The notes beneath the pieces are model-generated. The model did no database searches and was not told the origin of the DNA. It saw nothing but the letters and a program-made list of their open reading frames with translations. From Pseudomonas sp. 2FG (GTDB taxonomy: Bacteria; Pseudomonadota; Gammaproteobacteria; Pseudomonadales; Pseudomonadaceae), in the NCBI RefSeq assembly GCF_005502935.1, contig NZ_SCMP01000003.1, positions 186,001 through 250,000 of the forward strand: a stretch of DNA of 64,000 nucleotides, written 5' to 3'. The translations under genes and the position numbers were made by a program. This document shows positions 10,921 through 21,696 of the stretch, piece by piece; positions within the stretch are counted from its first letter, which is position 1; each line of letters starts with the position of its first letter.

Positions 10921-11603
10921 TCCAGCGTTTCCCCGGCGCTCATCACCAACGGGCGGATTTTCTGCAGTTGCGTCTCCAACGAATAGGTCATGCTCGAGGA
11001 CATGGAGAAGAAGGAGAGGAACGCCTTGAGGTTCGAGTCGCCCTCACAGGTGTCGTGAATGCGCTGCCAAAAAGCCTGATTGACCAGCTGCAACTGCTGG
11101 AACACGCGCACCAAACCCTTCAAATCCCAGTCCGCCTGCCGCCCCTCGCGGAAGTTGAAGTACTGCTGGGCCAGGTACAACGACACGGCCCGCAGGATAA
11201 ATTCCTGGTTATTGGCGAATGGCAGATGGTTCTGCGCCATCGGCTTGAGCCGGCCCAACACCGGGCAGGCGCTGGTGGCCATGATCACCCCGAGCAGCGC
11301 GCGCAGCCCTTCTTCCAGCCCGGCCTGCTTGGTGTATTCGCGCTCGGGAGTACGCACCCAGAACTGCGCCTTTTTGAAGGCTGGCAGACCACGGAAATCT
11401 TCGATCACCCGATGCAGATCCACCGCCGCCGGGCAATGACTGAAATCCTTGCGCTTGAGCGGGCAGTTGCTGCACTGCTGATGCTCCAGACGCGTCCAAC
11501 TCGGCGCCGCGGGCGCCCGCTCAGAGTCATAATCACGATCCAACTCGATCCGATAGCTGAACTCGTGACTATCGTCGAGGGTGATGCGGTACTCGATGGC
11601 CAT
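10917..11603 (-). CDS. Conserved hypothetical protein, DUF6901-like
   Basis: A 228-residue soluble protein. Its N-terminal region looks like a small beta domain (MAIEYRITLDDSHEFSYRIE), followed by a four-residue-spaced cysteine pair, CSNCPLKRKDFSHCP, near residue 44, which could bind metal or form a disulfide. The rest is helical. The gene lies just downstream of uup on the same strand (20-base gap) and may be co-transcribed. The DUF6901 name is from memory. Function unknown. Confidence 0.8.
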   Translation of the reverse strand: MAIEYRITLDDSHEFSYRIELDRDYDSERAPAAPSWTRLEHQQCSNCPLKRKDFSHCPAAVDLHRVIEDFRGLPAFKKAQFWVRTPEREYTKQAGLEEGLRALLGVIMATSACPVLGRLKPMAQNHLPFANNQEFILRAVSLYLAQQYFNFREGRQADWDLKGLVRVFQQLQLVNQAFWQRIHDTCEGDSNLKAFLSFFSMSSSMTYSLETQLQKIRPLVMSAGETLE

Positions 11604-11623
11604 TTATGTCTCCGACAGGCTAA

Positions 11624-13531
11624 TTAGGCTTCCAGCTCGGCCCAGCGCTCCAGCAACTTATCCAACTCCTGCTGCAAGCTTTCCAGGCGCGCCAGGGCGG
11701 CATTCGCCTCGTCCTGCGGGCGCTGATAGAAGGTTGGAGCGGCGATCTCGGCATTCAGGGCGGCGATCTTCACCTCCTGGGCATCGATCAGCGCCGGCAG
11801 AGCTTCCAGCTCGCGCTGCAGTTTGTAGCTGAGCTTCTTCTTCGCGGCCGGCGCAGCCTCCAGCGGCACTTCGGCGACCACCGCCGCAGCCACCGCTTCG
11901 GCTTTGCCGGCCTTATTCTCGCCGACGCCAAGCAGACGCGGCGAGCCGCCCTGACGCAGCCAGTCCTGGTAGCCACCGACGTATTCGCGCACGCGCCCTT
12001 CGCCCTCGAAGACCAGGGTGCTGGTGACGACGTTGTCGAGGAAAGCCCGGTCGTGACTGACCATCAGCACGGTGCCCTGGAAGGTCAACAGCACTTCCTC
12101 AAGCAACTCGAGGGTTTCCACGTCGAGGTCGTTGGTCGGCTCATCCAGCACCAGCAGGTTGGCCGGCTTGCTGAACAACTTGGCCAGCAGCAGCCGCGCC
12201 CGCTCACCGCCAGACAAGGCCTTGACTGGGGTGCGCGCGCGCTGCGGGCTGAACAGAAAGTCGCCGAGATAGCTCAGGACATGCCGGCTCTGGCCGTCGA
12301 TATCGATGAAATCGCGGCCTTCGGCAACGTTGTCGATCACGGTTTTTTCCAGATCCAGCTGATGGCGCAACTGATCGAAATAGGCGACATCCAGGCGGGT
12401 GCCCACCTCGATGCTGCCGCTGGTCGGCTGCAAGTTCTCGAGCATCAATTTGAGCAAGGTGGTTTTGCCGGTACCGTTGGCGCCGAGCAGGCCGATGCGA
12501 TCCTGGCGCTGCAAGACCATCGAGAAATCCTTGATCAGCATCGGACCGCCCGGGTGGGCGAAGCTGACGTTCTCGAGCACCATCACTTGCTTGCCGGACT
12601 TTTCGGCGGTGTCCAACTGAATGTTGGCCTTACCGGTGCGCTCGCGACGCTGGCTACGCTCGACGCGCAGCTCCTTGAGCGCCCGCACACGGCCTTCGTT
12701 ACGCGTGCGGCGCGCCTTGATGCCTTGGCGAATCCACACCTCCTCCTGCGCCAGACGCTTGTCGAACAGCGCATTGGCGGTCTCTTCGGCGGCCAGCTGT
12801 TGTTCCTTGTGCACCAGGAAGCTGGCGTAATCGCCGTTCCAGTCGATCAAGCCGCCGCGATCCAGTTCGAGGATGCGCGTGGCCAGGTTCTGCAGGAAGG
12901 AACGGTCGTGGGTAATGAACAGAACCGCGCCCTGGAAGCCCAGCAGAGCCTCTTCCAGCCAGGCGATCGCGCCGATATCCAGGTGGTTGGTCGGTTCGTC
13001 GAGCAGCAGCAGATCCGGTTCGGAAACCAGTGCCTGAGCCAGCAAGACCCGGCGACGCCAGCCACCGGAGAGCTCGGCCAGGGTTTTGTCCGCCGGCAGT
13101 TGCAGGCGACTCAGGGTGCTGTCGACCAGTTGCTGCAAGCGCCAGCCATCACGCGATTCCAGGTCATGCTGCACATGCATGAGCTTTTCGAGATCGGCAT
13201 CGGTATGGATGTTCTGGCTGAGGTGATGGTATTGCGCAAGCAAGGCGCCGACACCGTCCAGGCCTTCGGCCACCACGTCGAATACCGTGCGTTCATCGGC
13301 GAGCGGCAGTTCCTGCGGCAATTCGCCGATTTTCAATCCCGGCGCGCGCCAGACCGCGCCGTCGTCAGGCATTTGATCGCCCTTGACCAGGCGCAGCAGG
13401 CTGGATTTGCCCGTGCCGTTGCGGCCAATGATGCAGACCCGCTCGCCACGGGCAATTTGCCAGGACACCTTGTCCAATAGCGGCATGGCGCCGTAGGCCA
13501 GGGAAACATCGGTGAACTTGAGCAGGGTCAT
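11624..13531 (-). CDS. uup: ABC-F family ATPase, Uup-like
   Basis: Soluble twin ATPase with no transmembrane segments, acting on DNA repair intermediates or ribosomes. The first domain has Walker A GRNGTGKSS (36-44), signature LSGGWRRR and LLLDEPTNHLD. The second has GANGTGKTT, LSGGERARLLLAKL and LVLDEPTNDLD. An Ala-rich linker leads to the C-terminal coiled coil (SYKLQRELEALPALIDAQE), which is the Uup-type DNA-binding end. The 635-residue length equals E. coli Uup. Expressed divergently from slt across a 311-base spacer. Confidence 0.93.
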   Translation of the reverse strand: MTLLKFTDVSLAYGAMPLLDKVSWQIARGERVCIIGRNGTGKSSLLRLVKGDQMPDDGAVWRAPGLKIGELPQELPLADERTVFDVVAEGLDGVGALLAQYHHLSQNIHTDADLEKLMHVQHDLESRDGWRLQQLVDSTLSRLQLPADKTLAELSGGWRRRVLLAQALVSEPDLLLLDEPTNHLDIGAIAWLEEALLGFQGAVLFITHDRSFLQNLATRILELDRGGLIDWNGDYASFLVHKEQQLAAEETANALFDKRLAQEEVWIRQGIKARRTRNEGRVRALKELRVERSQRRERTGKANIQLDTAEKSGKQVMVLENVSFAHPGGPMLIKDFSMVLQRQDRIGLLGANGTGKTTLLKLMLENLQPTSGSIEVGTRLDVAYFDQLRHQLDLEKTVIDNVAEGRDFIDIDGQSRHVLSYLGDFLFSPQRARTPVKALSGGERARLLLAKLFSKPANLLVLDEPTNDLDVETLELLEEVLLTFQGTVLMVSHDRAFLDNVVTSTLVFEGEGRVREYVGGYQDWLRQGGSPRLLGVGENKAGKAEAVAAAVVAEVPLEAAPAAKKKLSYKLQRELEALPALIDAQEVKIAALNAEIAAPTFYQRPQDEANAALARLESLQQELDKLLERWAELEA

Positions 13532-13842
13532 GGGCGCCTCTAAGAATTACTGCGCGGGATCGGACGGTGTGATTATCGGACTCAAACTGCTTGTTTAGCC
13601 TGAGTAAACTGCGCTGTGACACCGTGCCTGAGCGTCGCTCGAAACATGTTTAGAGACGCCCACAGGCATCTGCAAAACTGGGCGCGCATTCTACCGACTT
13701 GGACCAGGGCCCTGCTGGCCTTTTTTAATCAGGCCAGCCGAATGGCGCGGCGCTTCCGCCAACACCGGGCAAAAGGCTAAGCTAGGCGCCTTTGGCGTCG
13801 CTCTAACCCTCGCCTTTTTAGAATTCTCTGTTCGGAAGTGTC
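13532..13842. other. Intergenic region between divergent uup and slt
   Basis: Holds the opposing promoters. A hairpin GCTGGCC/GGCCAGC with an A/T-rich loop lies near 13715-13738. A TAGAAT hexamer (13819-13824) is only about 20 bases from the slt ATG. No gene was found. Confidence 0.5.
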
Positions 13843-15771
13843 ATGCGCGGTCGTCTGCTTAGCCTGTTTTCCTGCCTAGTTCTCTCGGCTGCCACCCTCA
13901 ATGCAGCCGCTGCGGCCAGCCTCGCCCAGCAGCGTCAATATTATGATGAGGCTAAGCGCGCCCTGGCCAAGGGTGATGCTGACCCCTACCGGATGTATGC
14001 CAAAGCCCTCAGCGATTACCCGCTAGAACCCTATTTGGCCTATGACGAACTGACCGCTCGGCTGAAAACCGCCAGCAACGCGGAAATCGAGAAATTCCTC
14101 GCCGAGCATGGCGACTTGCCGCAAGCCAGTTGGATGAAGCTGCGTTGGCTGCGCTGGCTGGCCGAGCGCGGCGACTGGCAACCCTTTATCAATCACTATG
14201 ACCCGAAGCTGAACTTCACCGAGCTGGACTGCCTCTATGGCCAGTACCAACTGGGCCATGGCATGACTGCCGAAGGCTATGCCAGCGCGGAAAAACTCTG
14301 GCTGGTAGGCAAATCACAACCGCAGGCCTGCGAGCCGCTGTTCGAGCGCTGGGCCGCAGCCGGCCAGTTGACCGAGAACAAGCGCTGGAAACGCGCGAAG
14401 CTGGCCGCCGAGGCCCGTAACTATGGCTTGGCCAGTCATCTGGTGAAGACCCTGCCGACCCTCGCCAGCCAAGGCCAGCTGCTGATTGACGTGGCGCAGA
14501 AGCCCCTGCTGCTGAAGCAGACCGCACGCTTCGTCCCCGCCAGTCAAAGCATGGCCGACGTGGTCGGCCTGGGCCTGCGGCGCCTGGCCCGGCAAGACCC
14601 GGAGAAGGCCATCGAGCTGCTGGATGTCTACGCCAAGCGCCTGCCCTTCTCGGTCGAAGAAAAAGTCGCCATCGCCCGCGAGATCGGCCTGACCCTGGCC
14701 AAACGCTTCGATAATCGCGCCTTGCCGATCATGACCCAGTACGACCCGGAGTTGCGCGACAACACGGTGTCCGAATGGCGGATGCGCCTGCTGCTGCGCC
14801 TCGGCCGTTGGGATGAAGCCTACCAGTTGACCCGCCGCCTACCGCCGGAACTGGCCAACAGCAACCGTTGGCGCTATTGGCAGGCGCGCAGCCTGCAACT
14901 GGCCCAGCCCAACAGCCAGGAGCCGATCGGTCTCTACCAACCGGTTTCCCGCGAGCGCGACTTTTACGGTTTCATGGCCGCCGACCAGATCAAGGCGCCC
15001 TACCAGCTGAATAACAAGCCGCTGCTGCTGGACCCGAGAGTCATCCAGAAAGTCCGCAACACCGCCGGTATTCGCCGTGCCCTGGAGTTCCACGCGCGCG
15101 GGCAAATCGTCGACGGCCGGCGTGAGTGGTACCACGTCAGCCGCCTGTTCAGCCGCGATGAACTGGTCGCGCAGGCACGCCTGGCTTACGACATGGAATG
15201 GTACTTCCCGGCCATCCGCACCATCAGCCTGGCGCAGTACTGGGATGACCTGGATGTACGTTTCCCGATGGCCCACCGCGCCACCCTGGTGCGCGAAGCC
15301 AAGGTGCGCGGCCTGCATTCCAGCTGGGTATTCGCCATTACCCGCCAGGAAAGCGCCTTTATGACCGACGCCCGCTCCGGCGTCGGGGCCAGCGGGCTGA
15401 TGCAGCTGATGCCGGCAACCGCCAAGGAAACCGCACGTAAATTCGGTATCCCCCTCGCCTCGCCGCAGCAGGTGCTCAACCCGGACAAGAACATCCAGCT
15501 CGGCGCCGCCTACCTGAGTCAGGTGCATGGCCAGTTCAACGGCAACCGGGTGCTCGCCTCCGCGGCCTATAACGCCGGCCCGAGTCGCGTACGGCAATGG
15601 CTCAAGGGCTCCAATCACCTGGCCTATGACGTTTGGGTGGAGACCATCCCGTTCGACGAAACCCGCCAATATGTGCAGAACGTGCTGTCCTATTCGGTGA
15701 TCTACGGGCAGAAGCTCAACGCCCCGCAGCCGCTGGTGGACTGGCACGAACGCTTTTTCGACGATCAGTAG
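13843..15771 (+). CDS. slt: Soluble lytic murein transglycosylase Slt70-like
   Basis: Periplasmic enzyme that cleaves the MurNAc-GlcNAc bond to form 1,6-anhydromuropeptides in wall recycling. The 642-residue product has a signal peptide (MRGRLLSLFSCLVLSAATLN). A long alpha-superhelical region with repeated short helices then makes up the doughnut domain. The C-terminal lysozyme-like domain carries the catalytic Glu in FAITRQESAFM (about residue 500), followed by GASGLMQLMPATAKETA and AAYNAGPSRVRQW. All hallmarks are intact. The gene stands alone, with a REP-like hairpin touching its stop codon. Confidence 0.95.
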   Translation: MRGRLLSLFSCLVLSAATLNAAAAASLAQQRQYYDEAKRALAKGDADPYRMYAKALSDYPLEPYLAYDELTARLKTASNAEIEKFLAEHGDLPQASWMKLRWLRWLAERGDWQPFINHYDPKLNFTELDCLYGQYQLGHGMTAEGYASAEKLWLVGKSQPQACEPLFERWAAAGQLTENKRWKRAKLAAEARNYGLASHLVKTLPTLASQGQLLIDVAQKPLLLKQTARFVPASQSMADVVGLGLRRLARQDPEKAIELLDVYAKRLPFSVEEKVAIAREIGLTLAKRFDNRALPIMTQYDPELRDNTVSEWRMRLLLRLGRWDEAYQLTRRLPPELANSNRWRYWQARSLQLAQPNSQEPIGLYQPVSRERDFYGFMAADQIKAPYQLNNKPLLLDPRVIQKVRNTAGIRRALEFHARGQIVDGRREWYHVSRLFSRDELVAQARLAYDMEWYFPAIRTISLAQYWDDLDVRFPMAHRATLVREAKVRGLHSSWVFAITRQESAFMTDARSGVGASGLMQLMPATAKETARKFGIPLASPQQVLNPDKNIQLGAAYLSQVHGQFNGNRVLASAAYNAGPSRVRQWLKGSNHLAYDVWVETIPFDETRQYVQNVLSYSVIYGQKLNAPQPLVDWHERFFDDQ

Positions 15772-15772
15772 G

Positions 15773-15788
15773 GTGGGCTTCAGCCCAC
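15773..15788. repeat. REP-like hairpin after slt
   Basis: Inverted repeat GTGGGCT-TC-AGCCCAC immediately after the slt stop codon. It belongs to the type of short extragenic palindromes scattered in Pseudomonas genomes. It may also slow 3' decay or stop transcription, but has no T tract. Confidence 0.5.
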
Positions 15789-15833
15789 ATTCTGGCTCAC
15801 TGGTGGGCTAAAGGAGCAGACCCTGCCGGGGCG

Positions 15834-16637
15834 TTATTCCAGCACTTCGACTGCCATCCCGACCCTCAGCTCACCCGGGCCTTGGTTGATCAGGTTCTGG
15901 CCGAAATACACCTCACCCTCACGCTCGCGGTAGGTCTTGAGGGTGGTCAGCGGCTCGCGGTCGGCGCTACGCTCGCCTGTCAGCGGGTCCAGGGTCGGCA
16001 TGATGCAACGGGAGCAGCCCTTGGCCACGCGAAACTCCACGCTGCCAATGCGGATGCGCTTCCAGCTGTCCTCGGCGTAGGGCTCGCTCCCTTCGACCAC
16101 CAGATTCGGCCGGAAGCGCAGCATCTCCAACGGCCGCCCAACCCGCGCGCAGAGGTCATCCAGCGAGGCCTGGCCAATCAGCAGCAGCGGAAAACCGTCG
16201 GCAAACCCCACCTTCTCATTCACATTCTGACTGCCCTCGACCCAACGCCCACGCTCGGCGGGGACCTGCACCAGGCGACAGGGTTTGCCGATAAAGCGGC
16301 TCAGCCAGTCGGCCGCCTCATCGCCGGCATCCGGGACCTGCAGGCTGTCACTCCAGATAAACGCACCGCGCAACGGGGCATCCGCACCCGGCAAGGGCAC
16401 CTCCAGGGAGGGGAAGCCCGCCGCGCTCAGCGTCAGGCCACCGGCTGCATTCCAACGCGCCGACAGCTGAGTCATGTGCGGCAGCGCACGCTGAGTGAGG
16501 AAACGGCCGTTCGCCGCATCCACCAGCATCCAACGGCGGTCGCCCTGCATCCCCAGGGCATCCAACTGCGCCTGCGGCAGGTTTTCGCCAATGGCCGATT
16601 TGAGGGGGAAACGGTAGAGCGTGGAGAGTCGCAGCAT
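15834..16637 (-). CDS. MOSC domain protein (YcbX-type)
   Basis: 267-residue protein with the MOSC N-terminal beta-barrel (MLRLSTLYRFPLKSAIGENL...GDRRWMLVDAANGRFLTQR) and the MOSC domain. The conserved cysteine of molybdenum-cofactor sulfurase-related proteins is present in VAKGCSRCIMPTLDP near residue 205. E. coli YcbX/YiiM relatives detoxify N-hydroxylated bases using molybdenum cofactor. The C-terminal ferredoxin domain of full-length YcbX is absent, so electrons must come from another protein. moeA/moaB/mobA lie about 7 kb away. Confidence 0.9.
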   Translation of the reverse strand: MLRLSTLYRFPLKSAIGENLPQAQLDALGMQGDRRWMLVDAANGRFLTQRALPHMTQLSARWNAAGGLTLSAAGFPSLEVPLPGADAPLRGAFIWSDSLQVPDAGDEAADWLSRFIGKPCRLVQVPAERGRWVEGSQNVNEKVGFADGFPLLLIGQASLDDLCARVGRPLEMLRFRPNLVVEGSEPYAEDSWKRIRIGSVEFRVAKGCSRCIMPTLDPLTGERSADREPLTTLKTYREREGEVYFGQNLINQGPGELRVGMAVEVLE

Positions 16638-16848
16638 GGGCCGGCGTCCTGTTCAGCAGATCAACGAGTCCCCCTTATACGGAATTGCCCGGTAGGCACT
16701 CAAGCCCGCCCTGTCATCCAGCCGGCTCAGTTGTCGAGCAGCAGGCGCTGGCGAATCCGATCACCCCGCTGATCCGCTGGGGTAAACCGCGGTCAAGGCC
16801 TAAGCCGCTGCCTCCCCCAACCCCTCTCCCGCCGGGCAAGAGGCAGCA

Positions 16849-18408
16849 TCACGCCGGATAACCGGTGATCTCGCGAATGCTCTGGTACAGCGGCTTGAGC
16901 TGCTTGTACATGCGCTGATAGACCTCGGTATAGAGGCGCTCATAGATCTGTTGTGCCTGGGGATTGGGTTGGAACACCTGACCGACGCGGGTCATAGCCG
17001 CAATCGCCGTGGGGAAATCAGGATGCAGGCCGAGCCCCACCGCACAGTCGATCGCCGCGCCCAGGCCGGAAGTCTCGTAGATATGCGGCCGCTCGGCGGG
17101 CAGGCCGAAGATATCCGCCGTCAGCTGCATCGCCGCATCGCTCTGCGAACCGCCGCCGGAAACCCGCAGCCGCGTGATCTTGCTGCCCGAGCGCTTTTCG
17201 ATCTGCTCCTTGCCCTGGCGCAGGGCGTAAGCCAGACCTTCGAGAATCGCTCGATAGAGGTGCGCGCGGGTATGCACATCGCCGAAGCCAATGATCGAAC
17301 CCTTGGCCTCCAGCCCCGGCTCACGGATGCCCGGCGACCAATACGGCTGCAACAGCAGCCCCATGGAGCCGGCCGGCACGCTGTTGACCAATTCGTCGAA
17401 CAACGCCTCCGGCTCGACGCCCAGCTTTTGCGCGCGCTGCATCTCGCGCAGACCGAACTCTTTCTTGAACCAGCTGACCATCCAGAAGCCGCGATAGATC
17501 ATCACTTCGGTGTTGTAGTGATCGGGAATCGCCGCCGGATAGGGCGGAATCAGCGGGATGGTTTCCAGGTACTGGCTGCGCGTGGTGTTGATCGTCGCCG
17601 TGGTGCCGTAGGACAGGCAGGCCGTGCTCGGCTCCACCCCGCCGGCGCCCAATACTTCACAGGCTTTGTCCGCCCCCGCGGCAATTAGCGGCAAGCCCTC
17701 GGGAATTCCGGTGTGTAGGCTGGCTTGGGCACTGATCAGGCCCAACTGCTCACCGGGCTTGACCAGTTCCGGCAACTGCTCGCGGCGCACCGGCATGGCT
17801 TGCCACTTCCAGTCACTCGGCGCGGCCCACTTCAGGCGTTTGTAATCAAACGGCAGGTAAGCCACGCAGCAGGCCACCGAGTCGACGAAGCGGCCGGTCA
17901 ACCTATGGGTGAGAAACCCCGAGAGCAGCAGCAACTTATGGGTCTGCGCCCAGATTTCCGGCTGTTGCTGGGCGACCCAGTTGACCTCGGCCTGGGCGCG
18001 GAAGTAATCCACAGTCGCATCGATGCCGATCAGTTTGAACAGCCAGCCCCAGGGGCCCTTGATCTTGCCTTCGACCTCGGCCCGGCGCTGATCCAGCCAG
18101 AGGATCGCCGGACGCAGCGGCTGCCCCCGCTCATCGACATTGATCAGCGTGCCGCGCTGGGTGGTCAGCGCCACGCCCTTGATCAGGCTCTTGTCGATCG
18201 GCACCTGCTCCCACAACTGCCTGCAGGCTTCGCCGAGGCTCTGCCAGTAATACTCCGGGTCCTGCTCGGCCCAGCCGGGTTGCGTGGAGTAATAGGCCTC
18301 CAGCTCGACTTTGCCCTTGCCGAGCAGGTTGCCCTGCAGGTCGAACAGCAGAGCGCGGACGCTCTGGGTGCCGTTGTCGATGGCCAGCAGGTAGCTTTGT
18401 TCGCTCAC
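16849..18408 (-). CDS. FGGY-family carbohydrate kinase
   Basis: 519-residue sugar or polyol kinase. The N-terminal phosphate loop is [25 protein letters not shown] substrate-site pair appears in [14 protein letters not shown] and [13 protein letters not shown]. The C-terminal ATP site has [21 protein letters not shown]. These are intact FGGY features, but the substrate cannot be named: it resembles xylulose/glycerol kinases only generally. It is last in an operon with a GlpD-like dehydrogenase (13-base gap) and an alkyl-DHAP-synthase-like enzyme, suggesting a glycerol-type polyol. PAO1 has the same trio (PA3024-PA3026, from memory). Confidence 0.88.
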   Translation of the reverse strand: MSEQSYLLAIDNGTQSVRALLFDLQGNLLGKGKVELEAYYSTQPGWAEQDPEYYWQSLGEACRQLWEQVPIDKSLIKGVALTTQRGTLINVDERGQPLRPAILWLDQRRAEVEGKIKGPWGWLFKLIGIDATVDYFRAQAEVNWVAQQQPEIWAQTHKLLLLSGFLTHRLTGRFVDSVACCVAYLPFDYKRLKWAAPSDWKWQAMPVRREQLPELVKPGEQLGLISAQASLHTGIPEGLPLIAAGADKACEVLGAGGVEPSTACLSYGTTATINTTRSQYLETIPLIPPYPAAIPDHYNTEVMIYRGFWMVSWFKKEFGLREMQRAQKLGVEPEALFDELVNSVPAGSMGLLLQPYWSPGIREPGLEAKGSIIGFGDVHTRAHLYRAILEGLAYALRQGKEQIEKRSGSKITRLRVSGGGSQSDAAMQLTADIFGLPAERPHIYETSGLGAAIDCAVGLGLHPDFPTAIAAMTRVGQVFQPNPQAQQIYERLYTEVYQRMYKQLKPLYQSIREITGYPA

Positions 18409-18421
18409 GTAGACAGCCTTC

Positions 18422-20005
18422 TTATTCTTGTGCCGGCAGGCTGTAGCAACGCTGCCACAGCTGTAGATACTTCAGTTCTTCCTCGGCCCAGCGCGCGTCA
18501 TCCCAGCCCAGGCGCGCCTGGCACAGCTGACGCACACGCGGCAGTTCGCTTGCGCCACCGGCAGCCAGCAACAGGCCTAGACGGGTACGGCGCAGCAGCA
18601 GGTCATCCAGGTGCAGCACCAACTCGTGTTCCGCGGCAAAGGCCAGCTCGGCCCAGAGCGTATCGGTGGCGCCGACCTGGTCGCTGCCCAGCTCTTCGAG
18701 CAAACCCGCCAGCTTCGGCAACTCGCGGCCATAACGTCCGGCCAAGCGTCGTTGCTGTCCGGGTGAGAGCTGCGGCAGCGGCACGGGCACCCTCTGGCGG
18801 AACACCTCGCTGCCCTGATCTTCCAGGGTTTTCCCGAGCATCGGCGCGCAGGCCTGCAACACCTCCAAGGCCAACAGGCGAAAGGTGGTCAGCTTGCCGC
18901 CGGCCAGGGTTACGCAACCGGGTTCGAGCCACAGCGCATGCTCGCGTTTTTCATCCGAAGGGTTCTTGCCCGGCACCCCGCTGCCGATCACCGGACGCAC
19001 GCCGGCCCAGGTCGAGAGCACATCGCCGCGGCCGATCTGCGCCGCAGGGAACTGCTGGGCACAGGCCGCCAGCAGGTAGTCGACTTCGACAGCACTGATG
19101 CGCGCCTCGAGGTTGAGGTCGTCGCCATGATCGAGATCGGTGGTGCCGATCACGGTTGCGCCCTCCCAGGGGAAGACGAACACCGGCCGACCATCTTCGG
19201 CGTGCATAAAGCTGAACGCATGGGCCAGCGGCAGACGCCAGGCGGGCAGCAACAGATGGCTGCCACGCAGCGGGCGGATCTGCTCGTTACCGGTTTTCAG
19301 GCGCAATTGATCGGCCCAGGCACCAGTAGCCTGAGCCACCACTCGCGCCTTGAAGCTGAGGCGCTGGCCAGTTTCCACATCTTCGGCCACAAGCCCGGTC
19401 ACGCGGCCATCGGCCCGGCACAATTCGAGCACTTTCAGGCCATTCAGCGCCTCGCCACCTTCGGCCCGCGCCTCGCCGAGCACGCGCATGACCAAGCGCG
19501 CATCGTCGGTCACCGCATCGAAGAAGCGCGTGCCGCCGAGCAATTTGTCCTCTTTCAGACCGGGCGCCAGGTAGCGCAACTGTGGCAGCGGGTAATAGCG
19601 ATGGTTGCGCTTACCCGCCAGTGCGTCATACAGAGACAGCAGGCCGCCAAACACTTTCGGCCCTGGAAACTGCCCCTGGTAGTGCGGCATCACGAAGCTC
19701 AGCGGGTCGACCAGGCCCGGCGCCTCGCTCAGCAGACGCTGGCGCTCGTGCACCGAATCACGGGTCAGCTTGAGCTGCCCCTTGGCGATATAACGCAGCC
19801 CGCCATGAACCATCTTCGACGAGCGGCTGGAGGTGCCCCAGGCAAAGTCGCGCTGCTCGATCAGCAGGCATGTCCAACCGCGCCGGGCGGCTTCGCGCAG
19901 AATCCCGGCGCCACTGATGCCGCCACCGACCACGAGCAGATCCCACTCGCGGGCGGCCAGCTCGGGTAACGCCTGCTCACGCCAGGCGGCGTTCCAGGTG
20001 CTCAT
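18422..20005 (-). CDS. GlpD-like FAD-dependent glycerol-3-phosphate dehydrogenase family protein
   Basis: 527 residues with a dinucleotide-binding [20 protein letters not shown] motif near residue 25. The GlpD family signature is present ([18 protein letters not shown]) and an FAD-contact [17 protein letters not shown] lies midway. A typical DAO C-terminal domain follows. It probably passes electrons to the quinone pool, as GlpD does. It overlaps the upstream FAD-enzyme gene by four bases (ATGA) and lies 13 bases before the kinase. Whether it uses glycerol-3-phosphate or a modified polyol phosphate is not known; the housekeeping glpD is expected elsewhere. Confidence 0.88.
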   Translation of the reverse strand: MSTWNAAWREQALPELAAREWDLLVVGGGISGAGILREAARRGWTCLLIEQRDFAWGTSSRSSKMVHGGLRYIAKGQLKLTRDSVHERQRLLSEAPGLVDPLSFVMPHYQGQFPGPKVFGGLLSLYDALAGKRNHRYYPLPQLRYLAPGLKEDKLLGGTRFFDAVTDDARLVMRVLGEARAEGGEALNGLKVLELCRADGRVTGLVAEDVETGQRLSFKARVVAQATGAWADQLRLKTGNEQIRPLRGSHLLLPAWRLPLAHAFSFMHAEDGRPVFVFPWEGATVIGTTDLDHGDDLNLEARISAVEVDYLLAACAQQFPAAQIGRGDVLSTWAGVRPVIGSGVPGKNPSDEKREHALWLEPGCVTLAGGKLTTFRLLALEVLQACAPMLGKTLEDQGSEVFRQRVPVPLPQLSPGQQRRLAGRYGRELPKLAGLLEELGSDQVGATDTLWAELAFAAEHELVLHLDDLLLRRTRLGLLLAAGGASELPRVRQLCQARLGWDDARWAEEELKYLQLWQRCYSLPAQE

Positions 20006-21597
20006 TCGTGGATCAGCACGCCGGGATTGAGGCGCACCTCGGGGTCGAAATGCCTGGCCAACGCCCGCAGCGCCGCCATCCCCAACTCGCCCTTCTCGAC
20101 CGGCAGATACGGCGCATGATCGCGCCCGACGCCGTGCTGATGGCTGATGGTGCCGCGGTTATGGACTATGGTTTCGCTGGCCTGGTGCTTGAGCTTTTTC
20201 CAGCGCTCCAGGGTCCCGGCGTAGCTGTCTGCCGGGCGGAACACATAGGTGGTATAGAGGCTCGAACCCTCGCCGTAAACATGCGAAAGATGGGTGAACA
20301 CATGCACCTGCTCGCCCTCGGCCGCCAGGCCCTCGCGCAGGCTGGCCTCGATCTTGTTCAGCAGGCTGTCGACGTTCGACCAGTCGGTGGCGGTTTCCAG
20401 GGTATCGACTGCATAACCGGCCTGCCACAGGCCCTCGCGCAGATACGGAAAGCGGAACCGGCCCTCGGCCCACTTCTTCCCCAACAAGGTGCCGGTAAAC
20501 ACGCCGCCAAAGCCTTTCAGCAGTTTCTTCGCCTGCTTCAGCGACAGCGCATTCTGCCCACGGTTACCGGTGACCCCGAAGGTCAGCATGCACTTGCCGG
20601 AGCGTGCGCCACGCAAGGCCAGGTATTTCTCCAGCAGGGCGATCTGCTCGGGGTGGCCGGCCAGCGCCAGCTGGGTTTCGGTTTCGAGGGCATTCGACAG
20701 GCGCAGCATCGACAGCGGCACCCGCGCCTGGCCCAGGGTGCGGATCGCTTGCAGCGCCTGCTGCCAGGAGGGCAAAAACACCGCATAGAATTTTTCCTGC
20801 TCGGCCAGCTTGCTCACCCGCACCTTCACTTCGGAAATGATCCCGAAGCGCCCTTCCGAACCCAGCACCACTTCGCGCAGATCGGGGCCGGCGGCCGAGG
20901 CCGGAAAGGTCGGGATCTGCAGCGGGCCGGCGAAGGTTTCCAGGGTGCCACCGGCGAACAGCTGCTCGATCCGCCCATAACGCAGCGACTGCTGGCCACT
21001 GGAACGACTGGCTACCCAACCACCCAAGGTAGAGAGTTCCCAGGACTGCGGAAAATGCCCGAGGGTGTAACCCCGGGCGCGCAACTGGCTTTCCACCTGC
21101 GGGCCGTTCGCACCGGGACCGAAGGTGGCGATCAGGCTTTGCTCATCCAGCTCCAACAGCCGGCTCATGCGTTCCAGTGACAGCGTCAACACCGGCCTGC
21201 TGCCGAGCTGCGGGTTGATATGCCCGGCCACCGAAGTGCCACCGCCATAAGGGATGACCAGCACATCCTGCTCAACCGCCCAGGCCAGCAACTGACGAAT
21301 CTGCGTGGCGGTTTCCGGGTAGGCCACGCCATCCGGGAACACTTCGAAATTGCCTTCACGCATCGCCAGCCAATCCGCCAGGCTCTGGCCACGGGCGTGG
21401 CGCACGCGGTCTTCGGCGGCGGTAACTATCAGCGCATGGGCAGCCAGCCGCGAGGCCGGCACCTGGGCGATCACGCTGGGCAAACTGGCATCCGCCAACA
21501 CCTGGCCAGCACCGATACGCGCGGCGAGGAAGGCCCCACCCTGGGCCGGCAGCTCGACTACCGTCGCCTCATCACCCCAACCGTTCCAGCGCCGCAT
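20002..21597 (-). CDS. FAD-binding oxidase, alkyldihydroxyacetonephosphate synthase-like
   Basis: 531 residues of the vanillyl-alcohol-oxidase/FAD_binding_4 superfamily. The FAD domain is seen at VLVIPYGGGTSVAGHIN and the second FAD loop at LPQSWELSTLGGWVASRSSG-type sequence (HFPQSWELSTLGGWVA). The C-terminal TISHQHGVGRDHAPYL matches the His-rich active-site motif of alkyl-DHAP synthases, which swap an acyl for a fatty alkyl group to make ether lipids. First gene of a three-gene operon; AGGAGA precedes the ATG at 21597. The ether-lipid link is inference. Confidence 0.85.
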   Translation of the reverse strand: MRRWNGWGDEATVVELPAQGGAFLAARIGAGQVLADASLPSVIAQVPASRLAAHALIVTAAEDRVRHARGQSLADWLAMREGNFEVFPDGVAYPETATQIRQLLAWAVEQDVLVIPYGGGTSVAGHINPQLGSRPVLTLSLERMSRLLELDEQSLIATFGPGANGPQVESQLRARGYTLGHFPQSWELSTLGGWVASRSSGQQSLRYGRIEQLFAGGTLETFAGPLQIPTFPASAAGPDLREVVLGSEGRFGIISEVKVRVSKLAEQEKFYAVFLPSWQQALQAIRTLGQARVPLSMLRLSNALETETQLALAGHPEQIALLEKYLALRGARSGKCMLTFGVTGNRGQNALSLKQAKKLLKGFGGVFTGTLLGKKWAEGRFRFPYLREGLWQAGYAVDTLETATDWSNVDSLLNKIEASLREGLAAEGEQVHVFTHLSHVYGEGSSLYTTYVFRPADSYAGTLERWKKLKHQASETIVHNRGTISHQHGVGRDHAPYLPVEKGELGMAALRALARHFDPEVRLNPGVLIHE

Positions 21598-21696
21598 GCA
21601 CTTCTCCTCGTTATATATTCAGGCTGTCGATAGCCAGTTTCGAACACTGTTCTTGGTTGCCTATACTAGCCGGCCGCTGTCCGCCGTCACTGTCGG

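Noticed and set aside
16638..16848. Minus-strand fragment RQLSRLDDRAGLSAYRAIPY, faintly like a DUF1127 end
   Set aside because: Too short, no start, interrupted upstream by stops, and the similarity is weak.
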